Shown: positions 34,630-43,483, numbered from the stretch's first letter. The stretch: 43,597 nt of DNA from Pseudomonadota bacterium (GCA_004213175.1 SHAT01000012.1:1-43597), one strand, 5' to 3'. Notes: a model not told the origin generated them from the letters alone. Numbers and translations are program-made.

Positions 34630-37368
34630 TTATTCCGTGACTCTCTCCCCTTTTTCAGAGAGTTCAGGAAGCCCCATGTCCTCCAGCACTTGATCGGATA
34701 TTTTGTTAAGCTCTTTTGCTTTTTTGAAACGGGAACCGGCACGTTGATTAACTCTTTTCAAATCTGCTTTTGTCCGGATGATGTTTGGACGTATAAAAAT
34801 CAGAAGATTAATTTTTTCAAATTGATTTTGCTTGCTCCGAAACAACCAACCAAGCAAAGGTAAATCACCAAAACCTGGAATTTTATCATGATCACGAGCA
34901 ATTTTTTCCTTGATCAAGCCTCCAAGTACAATAATTTCACCATCTTCCGCAATCACGGAAGTTTTTATTGTACGCTTAAAAATCGTGATTGCTTCTACCC
35001 CAGGGTTTACAACATCACTGGACTCCTGTGAAATATCAAGCCGGATACTATTTTCTCCGCTAATCTGCGGTTTAATTTCAAGTTTGATACCAACTTCCTT
35101 AAATTGGTATTCTTTTGTGCTAATATTGCTCGCACTGGTAACAGTTTTTTGTGAAACTGGTACTATAGAGACAACATTAATATTTGGAACATCACCCTCC
35201 TGTGGATTGTTGATTATCATCAATTGCGGATTAGCGAGGACATTTACATCATTGTTGTTTTGGACTGCTTTAACAAATGCTCCGAAGCTAAAAAATTCTT
35301 GCCCACCAATACTGATTGTATTACCATTCAACACGCCTATATTAGAGCTTGCGGCAGCACTTAGCCCAGTTCCCACGTTACCTGAACTATCAGCCCCAGT
35401 AAAAACACCACCCTCTGGAAACCCTCCAGTAATTATTCTATTATTGTTTGTTGCCCCTGCGGCTTTCCAGTTGATGCCTAAATCTAAACTTTTTGAAAGA
35501 GAAACTTCCATCACAAGCGCTTCCACGTAGACCTGCATTCTTGGCACATCAAGCTCAACTATAATTCTATCCAGAGTATTGAAGGCATCAGCCGGAGCAA
35601 AAATCAAGAGTGAGTTCGTCGCTTCATCCGCACTGATTGAAATTTCAGACCGTGTTCCTGAGTCTTCTATTTTAGACTGCGCTTTAGCTTCAACCGATGG
35701 TTTTTCATCCTTCCGCGCAACCTCGGTAATTTTCCCTGTAACTTCTTTGAGCAGAACCGCCATATCTTTTGCGACTGCGTGCTGTAGATGATAAAGTTTA
35801 AAATTACTTTGAATCTTTCCACTATCCTGGTAGATATCAAGTTGCTTAACCAGGGAGAGGATCCGCTCGATCTCAATCCTACCCGCAATAATAATCAGAG
35901 AATTCAAACGCTCCTCTTCAATAATTTTCACCGAACTTGCTTTTGTAGCGTTTCCTTCACCTTTTCCGTCAACTACACGATCTGAGAATATTTTTGTCAA
36001 CAAATTTGCCATCCTTTTGGCAGAAGTGTTTTTGAGCGGAATTAATTTTAGTTGGGTCTCTCCGGAAGTTCCCTGCTCAGTGTCTAGTTTTGAAATAAGT
36101 TGAAGAACTCTATCGGTCGCTAAACGATCCGCAATGATGATCAGCGCGTTCAGTCTCGGTTCAGCAATTATTTTAACCGGACTGCCTGATGCAGTTTCAC
36201 CTTCACCTTTACCGGCAACCACTTTATCAGCGAATATTTTTGAAAGCAACGGCTCTAGTGTTTTGGCTGAAGCATATTGCAGTTCATGCATCATTATTTG
36301 ACGGTTCCCACGCGGAATATCAAGTTGATCTACAAGATCAATGATTTGCCGAGTTGTTACCGGGTTAGCAATGATTATAAGTGCATTAAAAGGCGCAAAG
36401 GGTACTATCTTGATTGAAGTTGTTTTGGGAAAAACAGTCGTAATTAGTGGAACAAGCTTTGCTGCAGCAGAATATTTGAGTTCGTGAATAGTTGTTTTTG
36501 CACCTTCAACCGGCACATCAACTTTGTCAATTAATTCAATAATCTCTTTTGTAGTATCTCGGTTTGCGACTATAAACATTGAATTCAAGCGTGTCTCAAT
36601 CAGCAGCTTGAATTGAGTCGGTTTACCGTTTCTTACTAAATTTGAAAATAGTTCAGAAACTGTTTTGTGAATTTCTGTAACATCGTTGTGTATAATTTGC
36701 TGTAAAGTAACGATCTGTTCTACACCATCCGGTGCAGAAGTGTCTAACATTTTAATGAGTTCCACAATACGGCTTACGTTAGATTCAACATCTATTACTA
36801 TTAGCATGTTCATTGGCTCATAAACGAGCAGGACTCCTGTCTTTGAAAAAATTGGCTGTAATGTTGACTGTATACCCTTGAGGTCCGCATGAAAAATGGG
36901 GATCAGACGCATAACATAGTTCCCACTTTTTGCTCTTATTTTCCTGTCAGTTGAAATTGGCAAACGTGAAAATCGGGCATCTGCCGAAGGAAGTATCTCC
37001 ACGACTTTACTATTTTTTTTACGCACCATTGCCAATCCCTGACTGGCAAGAATCTTTTCAAAGAAGAAAAAAGCATCTTCAGGAGTTACTTTAAAATTAC
37101 GAGGTGCCGTGATTGACATTTGACCTCGCATATTCTTTTCTTCATAAACAAAAACGGTTCCAGTATTTTCTGAAATTATTTTGATGAATTCCTTGAGGAT
37201 GATTGTTTGAGGCAGGTTTATAGTAACCTTGGAACCTTTGTTTTTTTTTGCCGCATGCAGCTCAAACGATTGACAAAAATGAAACAGCAAAAGACTCAGA
37301 AAAATTAACCCGGACAAACATAGTTGTTTCCAGAACGGTTTCGATTTAAAGGTTTTAAAGTAAATCAT
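34630..37368 (-). CDS. gspD: type II secretion system secretin GspD, enlarged
   Basis: Outer-membrane channel of the T2SS, a ring of 12-16 subunits. The 912-residue length exceeds the usual 650-700. After a signal (hydrophobic residues about 15-40), an N0 domain (47-125) is followed by six N1-like modules, at about 151-209, 218-284, 293-350, 358-429, 438-511 and 522-607; three is normal. Modules four and five share VVxGKGEG and RLNxLIIIA motifs, suggesting a duplication. The secretin core (608-865) has VYVEALVMEVSLSKSLDL, VLANPQLMIINNPQEG, VGIKLEIKPQISGENSIRLD and GEIIVLGGLIKEKIARDHDKIPGFGDLPLLGWLF. ispD precedes by 27 nt and scpA follows by 3. Whether the extra modules reach deeper into the periplasm needs modelling. 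Confidence 0.95.
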   Translation of the reverse strand: MIYFKTFKSKPFWKQLCLSGLIFLSLLLFHFCQSFELHAAKKNKGSKVTINLPQTIILKEFIKIISENTGTVFVYEEKNMRGQMSITAPRNFKVTPEDAFFFFEKILASQGLAMVRKKNSKVVEILPSADARFSRLPISTDRKIRAKSGNYVMRLIPIFHADLKGIQSTLQPIFSKTGVLLVYEPMNMLIVIDVESNVSRIVELIKMLDTSAPDGVEQIVTLQQIIHNDVTEIHKTVSELFSNLVRNGKPTQFKLLIETRLNSMFIVANRDTTKEIIELIDKVDVPVEGAKTTIHELKYSAAAKLVPLITTVFPKTTSIKIVPFAPFNALIIIANPVTTRQIIDLVDQLDIPRGNRQIMMHELQYASAKTLEPLLSKIFADKVVAGKGEGETASGSPVKIIAEPRLNALIIIADRLATDRVLQLISKLDTEQGTSGETQLKLIPLKNTSAKRMANLLTKIFSDRVVDGKGEGNATKASSVKIIEEERLNSLIIIAGRIEIERILSLVKQLDIYQDSGKIQSNFKLYHLQHAVAKDMAVLLKEVTGKITEVARKDEKPSVEAKAQSKIEDSGTRSEISISADEATNSLLIFAPADAFNTLDRIIVELDVPRMQVYVEALVMEVSLSKSLDLGINWKAAGATNNNRIITGGFPEGGVFTGADSSGNVGTGLSAAASSNIGVLNGNTISIGGQEFFSFGAFVKAVQNNNDVNVLANPQLMIINNPQEGDVPNINVVSIVPVSQKTVTSASNISTKEYQFKEVGIKLEIKPQISGENSIRLDISQESSDVVNPGVEAITIFKRTIKTSVIAEDGEIIVLGGLIKEKIARDHDKIPGFGDLPLLGWLFRSKQNQFEKINLLIFIRPNIIRTKADLKRVNQRAGSRFKKAKELNKISDQVLEDMGLPELSEKGERVTE

Positions 37369-37395
37369 GAATATGTATTTTAAAATACTTTTAAT

Positions 37396-38076
37396 TTAAG
37401 TACATTTTTTTGAATTCAGAACATAATCAGCCCACTCCAAATCTTCGGGAGTAGTGATTTTGATGTTTTGCAATTCACCTTCTACTGTTGCAACTCTGCC
37501 CCCATTTTTTTCTACTAATGACGCGTCATCTGTAACGTTCCAGTTGTTCGCAACAGCCTGCATTGAAGCATCCTTTAATACCTCAGTATGAAAACCCTGA
37601 GGTGTCTGCACTGCAAATAATTCAGTACGATCAAAAACTTCAGTATTTTCTTTTTTAACCCTTCGAATCGTGTCTACAATTGGTAATACTGGGATAACCG
37701 CTCCATGTTGATGGACAACTGCCAAAATATTGTCTATTAATGCAGCACTGCAAAATGGTCGTGCTCCATCATGCACCAACACAATTTCCGGGACCGGTTT
37801 TTCCTGAACAATCCTCAGTAAAGCATTATGAACAGAATCTTGGCGACGCTTTCCTCCTTCAACCAAGATAACTTCCTTAGGGATAAGTCTTTCAAAAAAA
37901 CGGCGATCCTGAGAGGCAACGGTTAAAAAAATCTTCTGAATTCCAGTGTGTTTTAAAAATGGCTCAAGGCTACACTCTATTATTGTACTTGTTCCTAATG
38001 GAAGAAGCAATTTATTGTACTTCTCCCCCATACGAACTCCCCGACCTGCCGCTACAATCACTGCAACTGCATCCAC
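37396..38076 (-). CDS. ispD: 2-C-methyl-D-erythritol 4-phosphate cytidylyltransferase
   Basis: Third enzyme of the MEP isoprenoid pathway: CTP plus MEP gives CDP-ME. The nucleotide-binding VAVIVAAGRGVRMGEKYNKLLLPLG (residues 4-28) fits the IspD consensus AAGxGxRMG..K..L.L. Later motifs are VLVHDGARPF near 112, TIRRVKK (about 142-148) and LFAVQTPQGF near 161, then TDDASLVE. The length of 226 residues is normal and no fused IspF is present. It is first in the ispD-gspD-scpA minus-strand unit; the 628-nt spacer beyond 38076 should hold its promoter. dxs of the same pathway lies at 21704. Confidence 0.96.
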   Translation of the reverse strand: MDAVAVIVAAGRGVRMGEKYNKLLLPLGTSTIIECSLEPFLKHTGIQKIFLTVASQDRRFFERLIPKEVILVEGGKRRQDSVHNALLRIVQEKPVPEIVLVHDGARPFCSAALIDNILAVVHQHGAVIPVLPIVDTIRRVKKENTEVFDRTELFAVQTPQGFHTEVLKDASMQAVANNWNVTDDASLVEKNGGRVATVEGELQNIKITTPEDLEWADYVLNSKKCT

Positions 38077-38704
38077 GTTATTTTTTCATTCTAAATTGTG
38101 TATAAGATTGTTCGTTTAACTAATTGACCTAAATTATGAAAAAACAAGTTAGCACCTTTTGCGAGAATTCTTGTTTCACAAAAAACTTCACAGCTTTGGA
38201 GTATTTTATACGTTAATCAAGATAGATCACGTCATAAATTAAAAAAATAGATTTACAAATTTCTTCACCGCTAAGGCTAAGAAATATTACTGCTAAAAGT
38301 CCAGATAAAATGAGAAAATATGTTAATATTACAAATTGAAAATGATATCAGACTTGTAAAAAAGATAACACAAACTAAACTATGTATGAAGAGTATAGAG
38401 GTGATTCACAGTATATGTGATTAATATAAGGTGAAGCATCTAAAGTTAATAAACAAAGGAACGTGGTGAAAGCAAGGAAACTAGGCTTTCATAAAACTGA
38501 GAGTTATTAATAAAAGTTTATACAATTCCAGAATTTTGGTCCTAGATCAAATCGCAAAAATTGGTTTGACATATAGATTGACAAAACCTTCGAGGTTTGA
38601 TTTGCAAATAGTCTTTCCAGAGTGAATTAAAATACTAAGTTTTCCAATGACCTTGAATTATGGTCGTCATTAATTAACAAATTTTTACGAACAAAGAAGA
38701 AAAT
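38077..38704. other. long AT-rich divergent intergenic region
   Basis: About 628 nt between ispD (minus) and the dehydrogenase operon (plus). A hairpin with 7-bp stem (TGAAAGC at 38467-38473, GCTTTCA at 38485-38491) and a promoter-like dyad near 38566-38598 are present. No gene is supported. Confidence 0.5.
38566..38598 (+). promoter_or_regulatory. tandem TTGACA hexamers beside a palindrome
   Basis: TTGACA occurs twice (38566-38571 and 38578-38583), directly followed by the dyad AAACCT-TCG-AGGTTT (38584-38598). A consensus -10 at normal spacing is not obvious. A dyad in the spacer position after a -35 resembles MerR-type operators; this is a guess without a matching regulator gene. Confidence 0.3.
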
Positions 38705-39595
38705 ATGTCAAAAAAAACAGCATTCATTGGACTCGGCGTAATGGGTTATCCCATGGCAGGATTTTTAGCCAAAGCCGGACACAAAGTTACAGTCTATAAC
38801 CGCACAACTGTAAAAGCTGAAAAATGGGTAAAAGAATACTGTGGTGAGTTTGCGTTAACACCTGCAGAAGCTGCAAAAAAGGCGGATTATATCTTTGCAT
38901 GCGTTGGTAATGACGATGATCTGCGTTCAGTCACAATCGGAGATAATGGTGCCTTTTCGGGGATGAGCCCCGGAACGGTGTTTATAGATCACACCACTGC
39001 ATCGGCCAAAGTCGCCCTTCAACTTGCGGATGTCGCACAGAAACAGGAATGTGCTTTTCTTGATGCCCCAGTCTCAGGAGGGCAGGCTGGAGCAGAAAAT
39101 GGGGTGCTAACCGTGATGGTAGGTGGTGATAAAAAAAGTTTCGAAAAGACAAAACCTCTTATTAATAATTACGCTAAGATGATAAAGCTTCTGGGCCCGG
39201 TTGGATATGGGCAATTGACAAAAATGGTTAACCAAATTTGTATTGCCGGAACAGTACAAGGCTTGGCAGAAGGTATTCATTTTGCGAAAGCAGTTGGTCT
39301 TGACGTGGAAAAGGTAATTGAAACCATTTCAAAAGGTGCGGCGCAATCATGGCAAATGGAAAACCGTTACAAAACTATGAATGATAGTTTTTTCGATTAT
39401 GGGTTTGCTGTCGATTGGATGCGAAAAGATTTGGGGATTGCACTTGAGGAAGGTCGTGTCAACAAGGCACATTTGCCTGTCACCGCATTGGTAGATCAAT
39501 TTTATTCAGAAGTACAAGCACTCGGTGGAAGCCGCTGGGATACATCAAGTTTGATTGCCCGGTTGGAGTCAATGAACAAAAAGTTAATAAAATAA
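38705..39595 (+). CDS. beta-hydroxyacid dehydrogenase (HIBADH/GarR family)
   Basis: NAD(P)-dependent dehydrogenase of 296 residues. The Rossmann motif is GLGVMGYPMAGFLAKAGHKV (9-28); the residues after the second strand, YNRT (31-34), favour NADPH. The substrate motif DAPVSGGQAGAENG (120-133) and the catalytic Lys in GYGQLTKMVNQ (K173, N176) are intact. Members act on 3-hydroxyisobutyrate, tartronate semialdehyde, succinic semialdehyde, glyoxylate or sulfolactaldehyde; the exact substrate cannot be assigned. It is the first gene of a tight three-gene operon with an aldehyde dehydrogenase (15 nt later) and an SDR, suggesting a shared carbon-oxidation pathway. Confidence 0.92.
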   Translation: MSKKTAFIGLGVMGYPMAGFLAKAGHKVTVYNRTTVKAEKWVKEYCGEFALTPAEAAKKADYIFACVGNDDDLRSVTIGDNGAFSGMSPGTVFIDHTTASAKVALQLADVAQKQECAFLDAPVSGGQAGAENGVLTVMVGGDKKSFEKTKPLINNYAKMIKLLGPVGYGQLTKMVNQICIAGTVQGLAEGIHFAKAVGLDVEKVIETISKGAAQSWQMENRYKTMNDSFFDYGFAVDWMRKDLGIALEEGRVNKAHLPVTALVDQFYSEVQALGGSRWDTSSLIARLESMNKKLIK

Positions 39596-39610
39596 TTTCT
39601 GGAGAGGAAA

Positions 39611-41059
39611 TTGAAAATATTTGAGGGTAAAGTTCTCATAGACGGAAACTGGCAAGATCCTGAATCCGGAGAAACATTACCAGTAATGGACCCAAGTGAT
39701 GGCAGCGAGTATGGACGAATTGCTCGAGGTTCAGATGCGGATATTAACAGCGCAGTTCAGGCAGCACAATATTCCATGGACAATGAATGGGGAGATACTG
39801 TCCCAGTAGAGCGTGGGCGACTGCTGCAAAAGTTGAGTAAACTGATTTTGGATAGGGAAGTAGAGTTGACAGAAATGGAGGCTCGTGATGTAGGGAAACC
39901 ATTAAGTCAAGCTCGTATAGATGTAAGGGCTTGTGCACGATATTTTGAGTTTTACGGGGGAGCTGCTGACAAAATTCATGGTGAAACAATTCCATATCTT
40001 GAAGGCTATACTGTGTTAACACTCCGCGAACCACACGGTGTAACTGGACATATAATCCCTTGGAATTATCCACTCCAAATTATTGGTCGAACAATCGGTG
40101 GGGCTTTGACAATGGGTAATGCCTGCGTATTAAAACCAGGTGAAGAGGCTTCACAAAGTGCTTTGATGATAGGCGAATTGGCCAGACAAGCAGGTTTCCC
40201 TCCAGGAGTTTTCAACATAATACCGGGACTTGGCGAAGAAGCTGGGAACGCTCTCATACATCATCCTGGTGTTAACCACCTTTCTTTCACAGGTTCTACT
40301 GAAATAGGCACTTTGGTTCAGCAGGCTGCAGCAAAAAACGCAGTTCCTGTTACATTGGAGCTTGGCGGAAAATCACCACAACTCGTTTTTGCTGACTCGG
40401 ATTTGGAAGAAGCACTGCCTTTTCTGATAAACGCAAGTATACAAAATTGTGGACAAACTTGTTCAGCCGCCAGTCGGCTGATAGTTGAAAATTCAATTTA
40501 TGAACAATTAATGAGCAAGTTAGGTGAAAGATTCGAAGCACTACTTGTCGGTCCTGCCATCCAGGATTTAAATTGCGGACCATTAATCAGTCCAGGACAA
40601 AAAATGCGTTTGGAGAAGTATTTAAATCAAGTGAAAGCAGATGGATTAAATATTTCCGCAGAAGGAAAAATTGTAGCAGATGCACCGACTGAAGGGAATT
40701 ATGTAAAACCAATGTTGATCCGCGATGTACCTCCGGAACATGTGGTGGCACAGGAGGAATTGTTCGGCCCTGTACTTGTGGCAATGCCCTTTACCACCGA
40801 GGAAGAAGCCATAAATTTGGCAAATGGAACTCCTTATGGTTTGGTATCCGGGATCTGGACAAATGATGGTGCCCGTCAGTTCCGGATAGCAAAAAAAATT
40901 AGATCTGGTCAAGTATTTATCAACAATTATGGAGCAGGAGGGGGAGTCGAATTACCATTTGGTGGGGTCAAACTTAGTGGTCACGGTCGAGAAAAAGGCT
41001 TTGAAGCTTTATTGGGTTTTTCTGTTACTAAAACAATTGCAATAAAACATGGATTATAA
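39611..41059 (+). CDS. NAD(P)-dependent aldehyde dehydrogenase
   Basis: 482-residue ALDH-superfamily enzyme oxidising an aldehyde to an acid. Motifs: IIPWNYPLQIIGR (148-160), LSFTGSTEIGTLVQQ (224-238), the general base E250 in LELGGKSP, catalytic C284 in NCGQTCSAASRL, EELFGPVL and PFGGVKLSGHGREKG. The start is the TTG at 39611, supported by GGAGAGG immediately upstream and by family alignment at MKIFEGKVLIDG. Resembles betaine-aldehyde/aminoaldehyde dehydrogenase types but substrate is unassigned. It is the middle gene of the operon with the beta-hydroxyacid dehydrogenase and the SDR, which begins 2 nt after its stop. Confidence 0.95.
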   Translation: MKIFEGKVLIDGNWQDPESGETLPVMDPSDGSEYGRIARGSDADINSAVQAAQYSMDNEWGDTVPVERGRLLQKLSKLILDREVELTEMEARDVGKPLSQARIDVRACARYFEFYGGAADKIHGETIPYLEGYTVLTLREPHGVTGHIIPWNYPLQIIGRTIGGALTMGNACVLKPGEEASQSALMIGELARQAGFPPGVFNIIPGLGEEAGNALIHHPGVNHLSFTGSTEIGTLVQQAAAKNAVPVTLELGGKSPQLVFADSDLEEALPFLINASIQNCGQTCSAASRLIVENSIYEQLMSKLGERFEALLVGPAIQDLNCGPLISPGQKMRLEKYLNQVKADGLNISAEGKIVADAPTEGNYVKPMLIRDVPPEHVVAQEELFGPVLVAMPFTTEEEAINLANGTPYGLVSGIWTNDGARQFRIAKKIRSGQVFINNYGAGGGVELPFGGVKLSGHGREKGFEALLGFSVTKTIAIKHGL

Positions 41060-41061
41060 AA

Positions 41062-41808
41062 ATGCGCTTAAAAAATAAAATCGCCATAATCACCGGTGCG
41101 GGTTCAGGATTTGGTAAAGGTATTGCCATTCGGTTTGCTGAAGAGGAGGCAAAAGTAGTCATCGTAGATATTAACATCGATTCAGCAGAAAAGGTTGCTA
41201 TGGAAATAGGTAAGAATGCTCTAGCGATCAAGTGTGACGTTAGTCAGGATGGAGACGTTGCCTCTCTCTTTGAACAAACGCTCGAGCAATTTGGAAGTGC
41301 GGATATTTTGGTTAATAATGCCGGTACCACACACCGCAATAAGCCAATGACAGAAGTCACTGAAAAAGAGTTTGACCAGATTTTTGCAGTCAATGTTAAA
41401 TCAGTTTTTCTTACCGCCAAACATGGGGTTCCACTTATGAAAAAAAAAGGACAGGGTGTCATCTTGAATGTTGCTTCTACCGCAGGGCAACGACCACGCC
41501 CTGGGCTGACTTGGTACAACACCTCAAAAGGTGCTATGATCACTGCGACTAAGGCAATGGCGATAGAGTTGGCAACATTTAAAATCCGCGTAAATGCGAT
41601 CAATCCTGTTGCGGGAGAAACTGGAATGCTCCATCTTTTTATGGGAGAAGACACTCCTGAAAAACGGGCTCAATTCGTATCAAGTATTCCATGGGGGCGT
41701 TTAAGTCAGCCTGAAGATATGTCAAATGCAGCTCTATTTTTGTGTTCTGAAGAAGCTGATATGATAACTGGAACATGTATGGATGTGGATGGTGGCCGTT
41801 GTATTTGA
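41062..41808 (+). CDS. short-chain dehydrogenase/reductase
   Basis: Classical SDR of 248 residues. Cofactor motif TGAGSGFG (11-18), D36 after the second strand (VVIVDIN) indicating NAD preference, NNAG (85-88), N111, S139 and the catalytic Y152-x3-K156 in YNTSKGA. The ending TGTCMDVDGGRCI is typical. Many SDRs of this length are called 3-oxoacyl-ACP reductase or glucose/ribitol-type dehydrogenases; the tight operon with two other oxidoreductases suggests a catabolic alcohol or sugar-acid substrate instead. It ends the three-gene unit, followed by a hairpin. Confidence 0.93.
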   Translation: MRLKNKIAIITGAGSGFGKGIAIRFAEEEAKVVIVDINIDSAEKVAMEIGKNALAIKCDVSQDGDVASLFEQTLEQFGSADILVNNAGTTHRNKPMTEVTEKEFDQIFAVNVKSVFLTAKHGVPLMKKKGQGVILNVASTAGQRPRPGLTWYNTSKGAMITATKAMAIELATFKIRVNAINPVAGETGMLHLFMGEDTPEKRAQFVSSIPWGRLSQPEDMSNAALFLCSEEADMITGTCMDVDGGRCI

Positions 41809-41838
41809 GACATAGTCTGTAAAAATATTGTTTATGTC
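41809..41838 (+). terminator. hairpin after the dehydrogenase operon
   Basis: GACATA (41809-41814) and TATGTC (41833-41838) are complementary around an 18-nt loop directly after the SDR stop; a C/T-rich run follows. The stem is short, so this is a weak terminator candidate. Confidence 0.3.
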
Positions 41839-41914
41839 AGGACTACTCTTTCTCTTCACTGTATATAGCCTATTCCGATTATCATAATTCTGTTAACTTA
41901 ACAGTAAATTTTTG

Positions 41915-42532
41915 ATGCCCAACACTGAAAAAATGTCCATCACATGTCTCGATTTTGAAGGTGTTTTAATTCCTGAGATATGGGAAGGATTAGCACATCA
42001 AAGCGGAATTGATGAATTGAGACTCACCACACGTGACATTGCAAACTATGACGAGTTGATGCGCTACCGTTTGAAAATTTGTAATCAGAATAAGTTGACA
42101 CTTCGTGACATTCATCAAGTAGTAGAACAAATGGAACCACTGGATGGTGCTTTTGAATTTTTGAGCTGGTTAAGAAAACGTAATGAGGTAATAATCCTTT
42201 CAGATACTTTTAGAGAATTTATTGAACCCCTTCTACATAAACTACAACAGCCAACTGTATTTTGTCATTTCTTACAAATTGATGATAATTTACGAATTGT
42301 GAATTATTGCCTTAGACAAAAAGACCAAAAAAGGCATGCAGTAAAAGCATTAAAATCACTTAATTATTCAGTTACCGCTATTGGAGATTCTTACAATGAC
42401 ATTAGTATGTTGACAGAAGCTGACCATGGGATTTTCTTTCGGCCAACAAAAAAAATTGCTGATGAATATCCGGAATTCCTAGTGACAGATAAATTTGAAA
42501 CATTAAAAAAAGAACTAGAACAGCTTAAATAA
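41915..42532 (+). CDS. thrH: bifunctional phosphoserine phosphatase/homoserine phosphotransferase ThrH
   Basis: HAD-superfamily enzyme; in Pseudomonas aeruginosa ThrH dephosphorylates phosphoserine and can transfer the phosphate to homoserine. Resemblance is strong across the whole protein: CLDFEGVLIPEIW with the nucleophile Asp (Glu replaces the second Asp of the usual DxD, as in ThrH), TTRDIANYDELM, VIILSDTFREFIEP, YCLRQKDQKRHAV with catalytic Lys, and AIGDSYNDISML. Length 205 is that of ThrH. The start is uncertain: ATG at 41915 is used; ATG at 41933 (MSITCLDFEG) aligns best with the Pseudomonas start, and neither has a clear ribosome-binding site. rlmB begins 2 nt after the stop. Confidence 0.9.
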   Translation: MPNTEKMSITCLDFEGVLIPEIWEGLAHQSGIDELRLTTRDIANYDELMRYRLKICNQNKLTLRDIHQVVEQMEPLDGAFEFLSWLRKRNEVIILSDTFREFIEPLLHKLQQPTVFCHFLQIDDNLRIVNYCLRQKDQKRHAVKALKSLNYSVTAIGDSYNDISMLTEADHGIFFRPTKKIADEYPEFLVTDKFETLKKELEQLK

Positions 42533-42534
42533 TA

Positions 42535-43464
42535 ATGCGAAAAAAAGAATTCAGAAATAATAACATGAAGGAAAGGAAGCATAATTCTACTGCAGGAAAG
42601 AATTTACAGGCCTTCAAAAAAAGAAGCAGGTGTGAAAATAGTAAGTTAAATAGAAACAAAAATGAAATTGATCAGCCCCCCCCATTAAAAAGAGAAGTTG
42701 GTAAAGGGAGGAAGAAAAGTGCTTCGGCAAGTCTTTATCTTTATGGAGTTCTTCCGGTGGAGGCTGCTTTAATTCATCGACGTAGAAAAATAGATCACCT
42801 TTACTTGAAAAAAGCCGCTGATTCTTCCAAGCGTTTGAGAAAAATTCGACTACTTGGGGAACAGTATGGAATTCCAGTAAGTGAAGTCTCAGTCAAAAAA
42901 TTGGAGAAAATGTGCCCCGATGCATTGCACCAAGGAGTAGTTCTAAGTTGCGAATCTTTACCATACTCCTCTTTCTCAGATCTTCCGCAAACTGTTGAAG
43001 GAAAGTACAACTTGATTGTCGCATTAGACCAAATCGCGGATCCCCATAATCTAGGTGCTATCCTTAGAACCTGCGGTTTTTTTAAAGTGAGTGCTGTAGT
43101 CGTACCACAGGACCACTCTTCTGGATTAACCGCCGTAGTAGCTAAGGCTTCAGCAGGAGTGTCGGAATGGTTCCCTGTGATCTCTGTTCCTAATCTTGCC
43201 AGATTTATTCAGCAACAAAAATCTAATGGTTTTTGGGTGGTTGGACTTGTTGAAGATGCAGTCGAAAATGTATCTGAACTTTCTCAAGACAGACCGATCA
43301 TTCTAGTCTTGGGCAATGAAGGAAAAGGCATACGGCCCCTTAGTCGTCGACATTGTGACTGGCTTGTGAGTATACCGGGTAATCCGGAAGTATCTTCATT
43401 AAATGTTAGCAATGCCGCAGCAGTTGTGCTTTTCCATTTGCAGAACCAGCATCAAATCTTCTAA
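42535..43464 (+). CDS. rlmB: 23S rRNA 2'-O-ribose methyltransferase, TrmH/RlmB family
   Basis: SPOUT methyltransferase; RlmB methylates G2251 in the ribosomal P-loop of 23S rRNA. An N-terminal substrate-binding domain begins at YLYGVLPVEAAL, with CPDALHQGVVLSCE near 124-137. SAM-knot motifs follow: NLIVALDQIADPHNLGAILRTC (motif 1), LVLGNEGKGIRPL (motif 2) and SIPGNPEVSSLNVSNAAAVVLFH (motif 3). The length of 309 exceeds typical RlmB (about 245) because of a basic, low-complexity extension of about 65 residues, rich in Lys, Arg, Asn; ATG at 42565 would shorten it by ten. The gene follows thrH by 2 nt. RlmB versus another TrmH paralogue is not certain. Confidence 0.92.
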   Translation: MRKKEFRNNNMKERKHNSTAGKNLQAFKKRSRCENSKLNRNKNEIDQPPPLKREVGKGRKKSASASLYLYGVLPVEAALIHRRRKIDHLYLKKAADSSKRLRKIRLLGEQYGIPVSEVSVKKLEKMCPDALHQGVVLSCESLPYSSFSDLPQTVEGKYNLIVALDQIADPHNLGAILRTCGFFKVSAVVVPQDHSSGLTAVVAKASAGVSEWFPVISVPNLARFIQQQKSNGFWVVGLVEDAVENVSELSQDRPIILVLGNEGKGIRPLSRRHCDWLVSIPGNPEVSSLNVSNAAAVVLFHLQNQHQIF

Positions 43465-43483
43465 ATAAAAGTCCACGGCTAAT

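Noticed and set aside
34910-35530. 206-codon plus-strand frame opposite gspD
   Set aside because: It is a shadow of the gspD reading frame; the minus strand encodes the conserved secretin core.
38467-38491. 7-bp hairpin TGAAAGC/GCTTTCA in the spacer before the dehydrogenase operon
   Set aside because: It is neither followed by a U-run nor near a gene end, and such stems are common in AT-rich DNA. I left it as a note.
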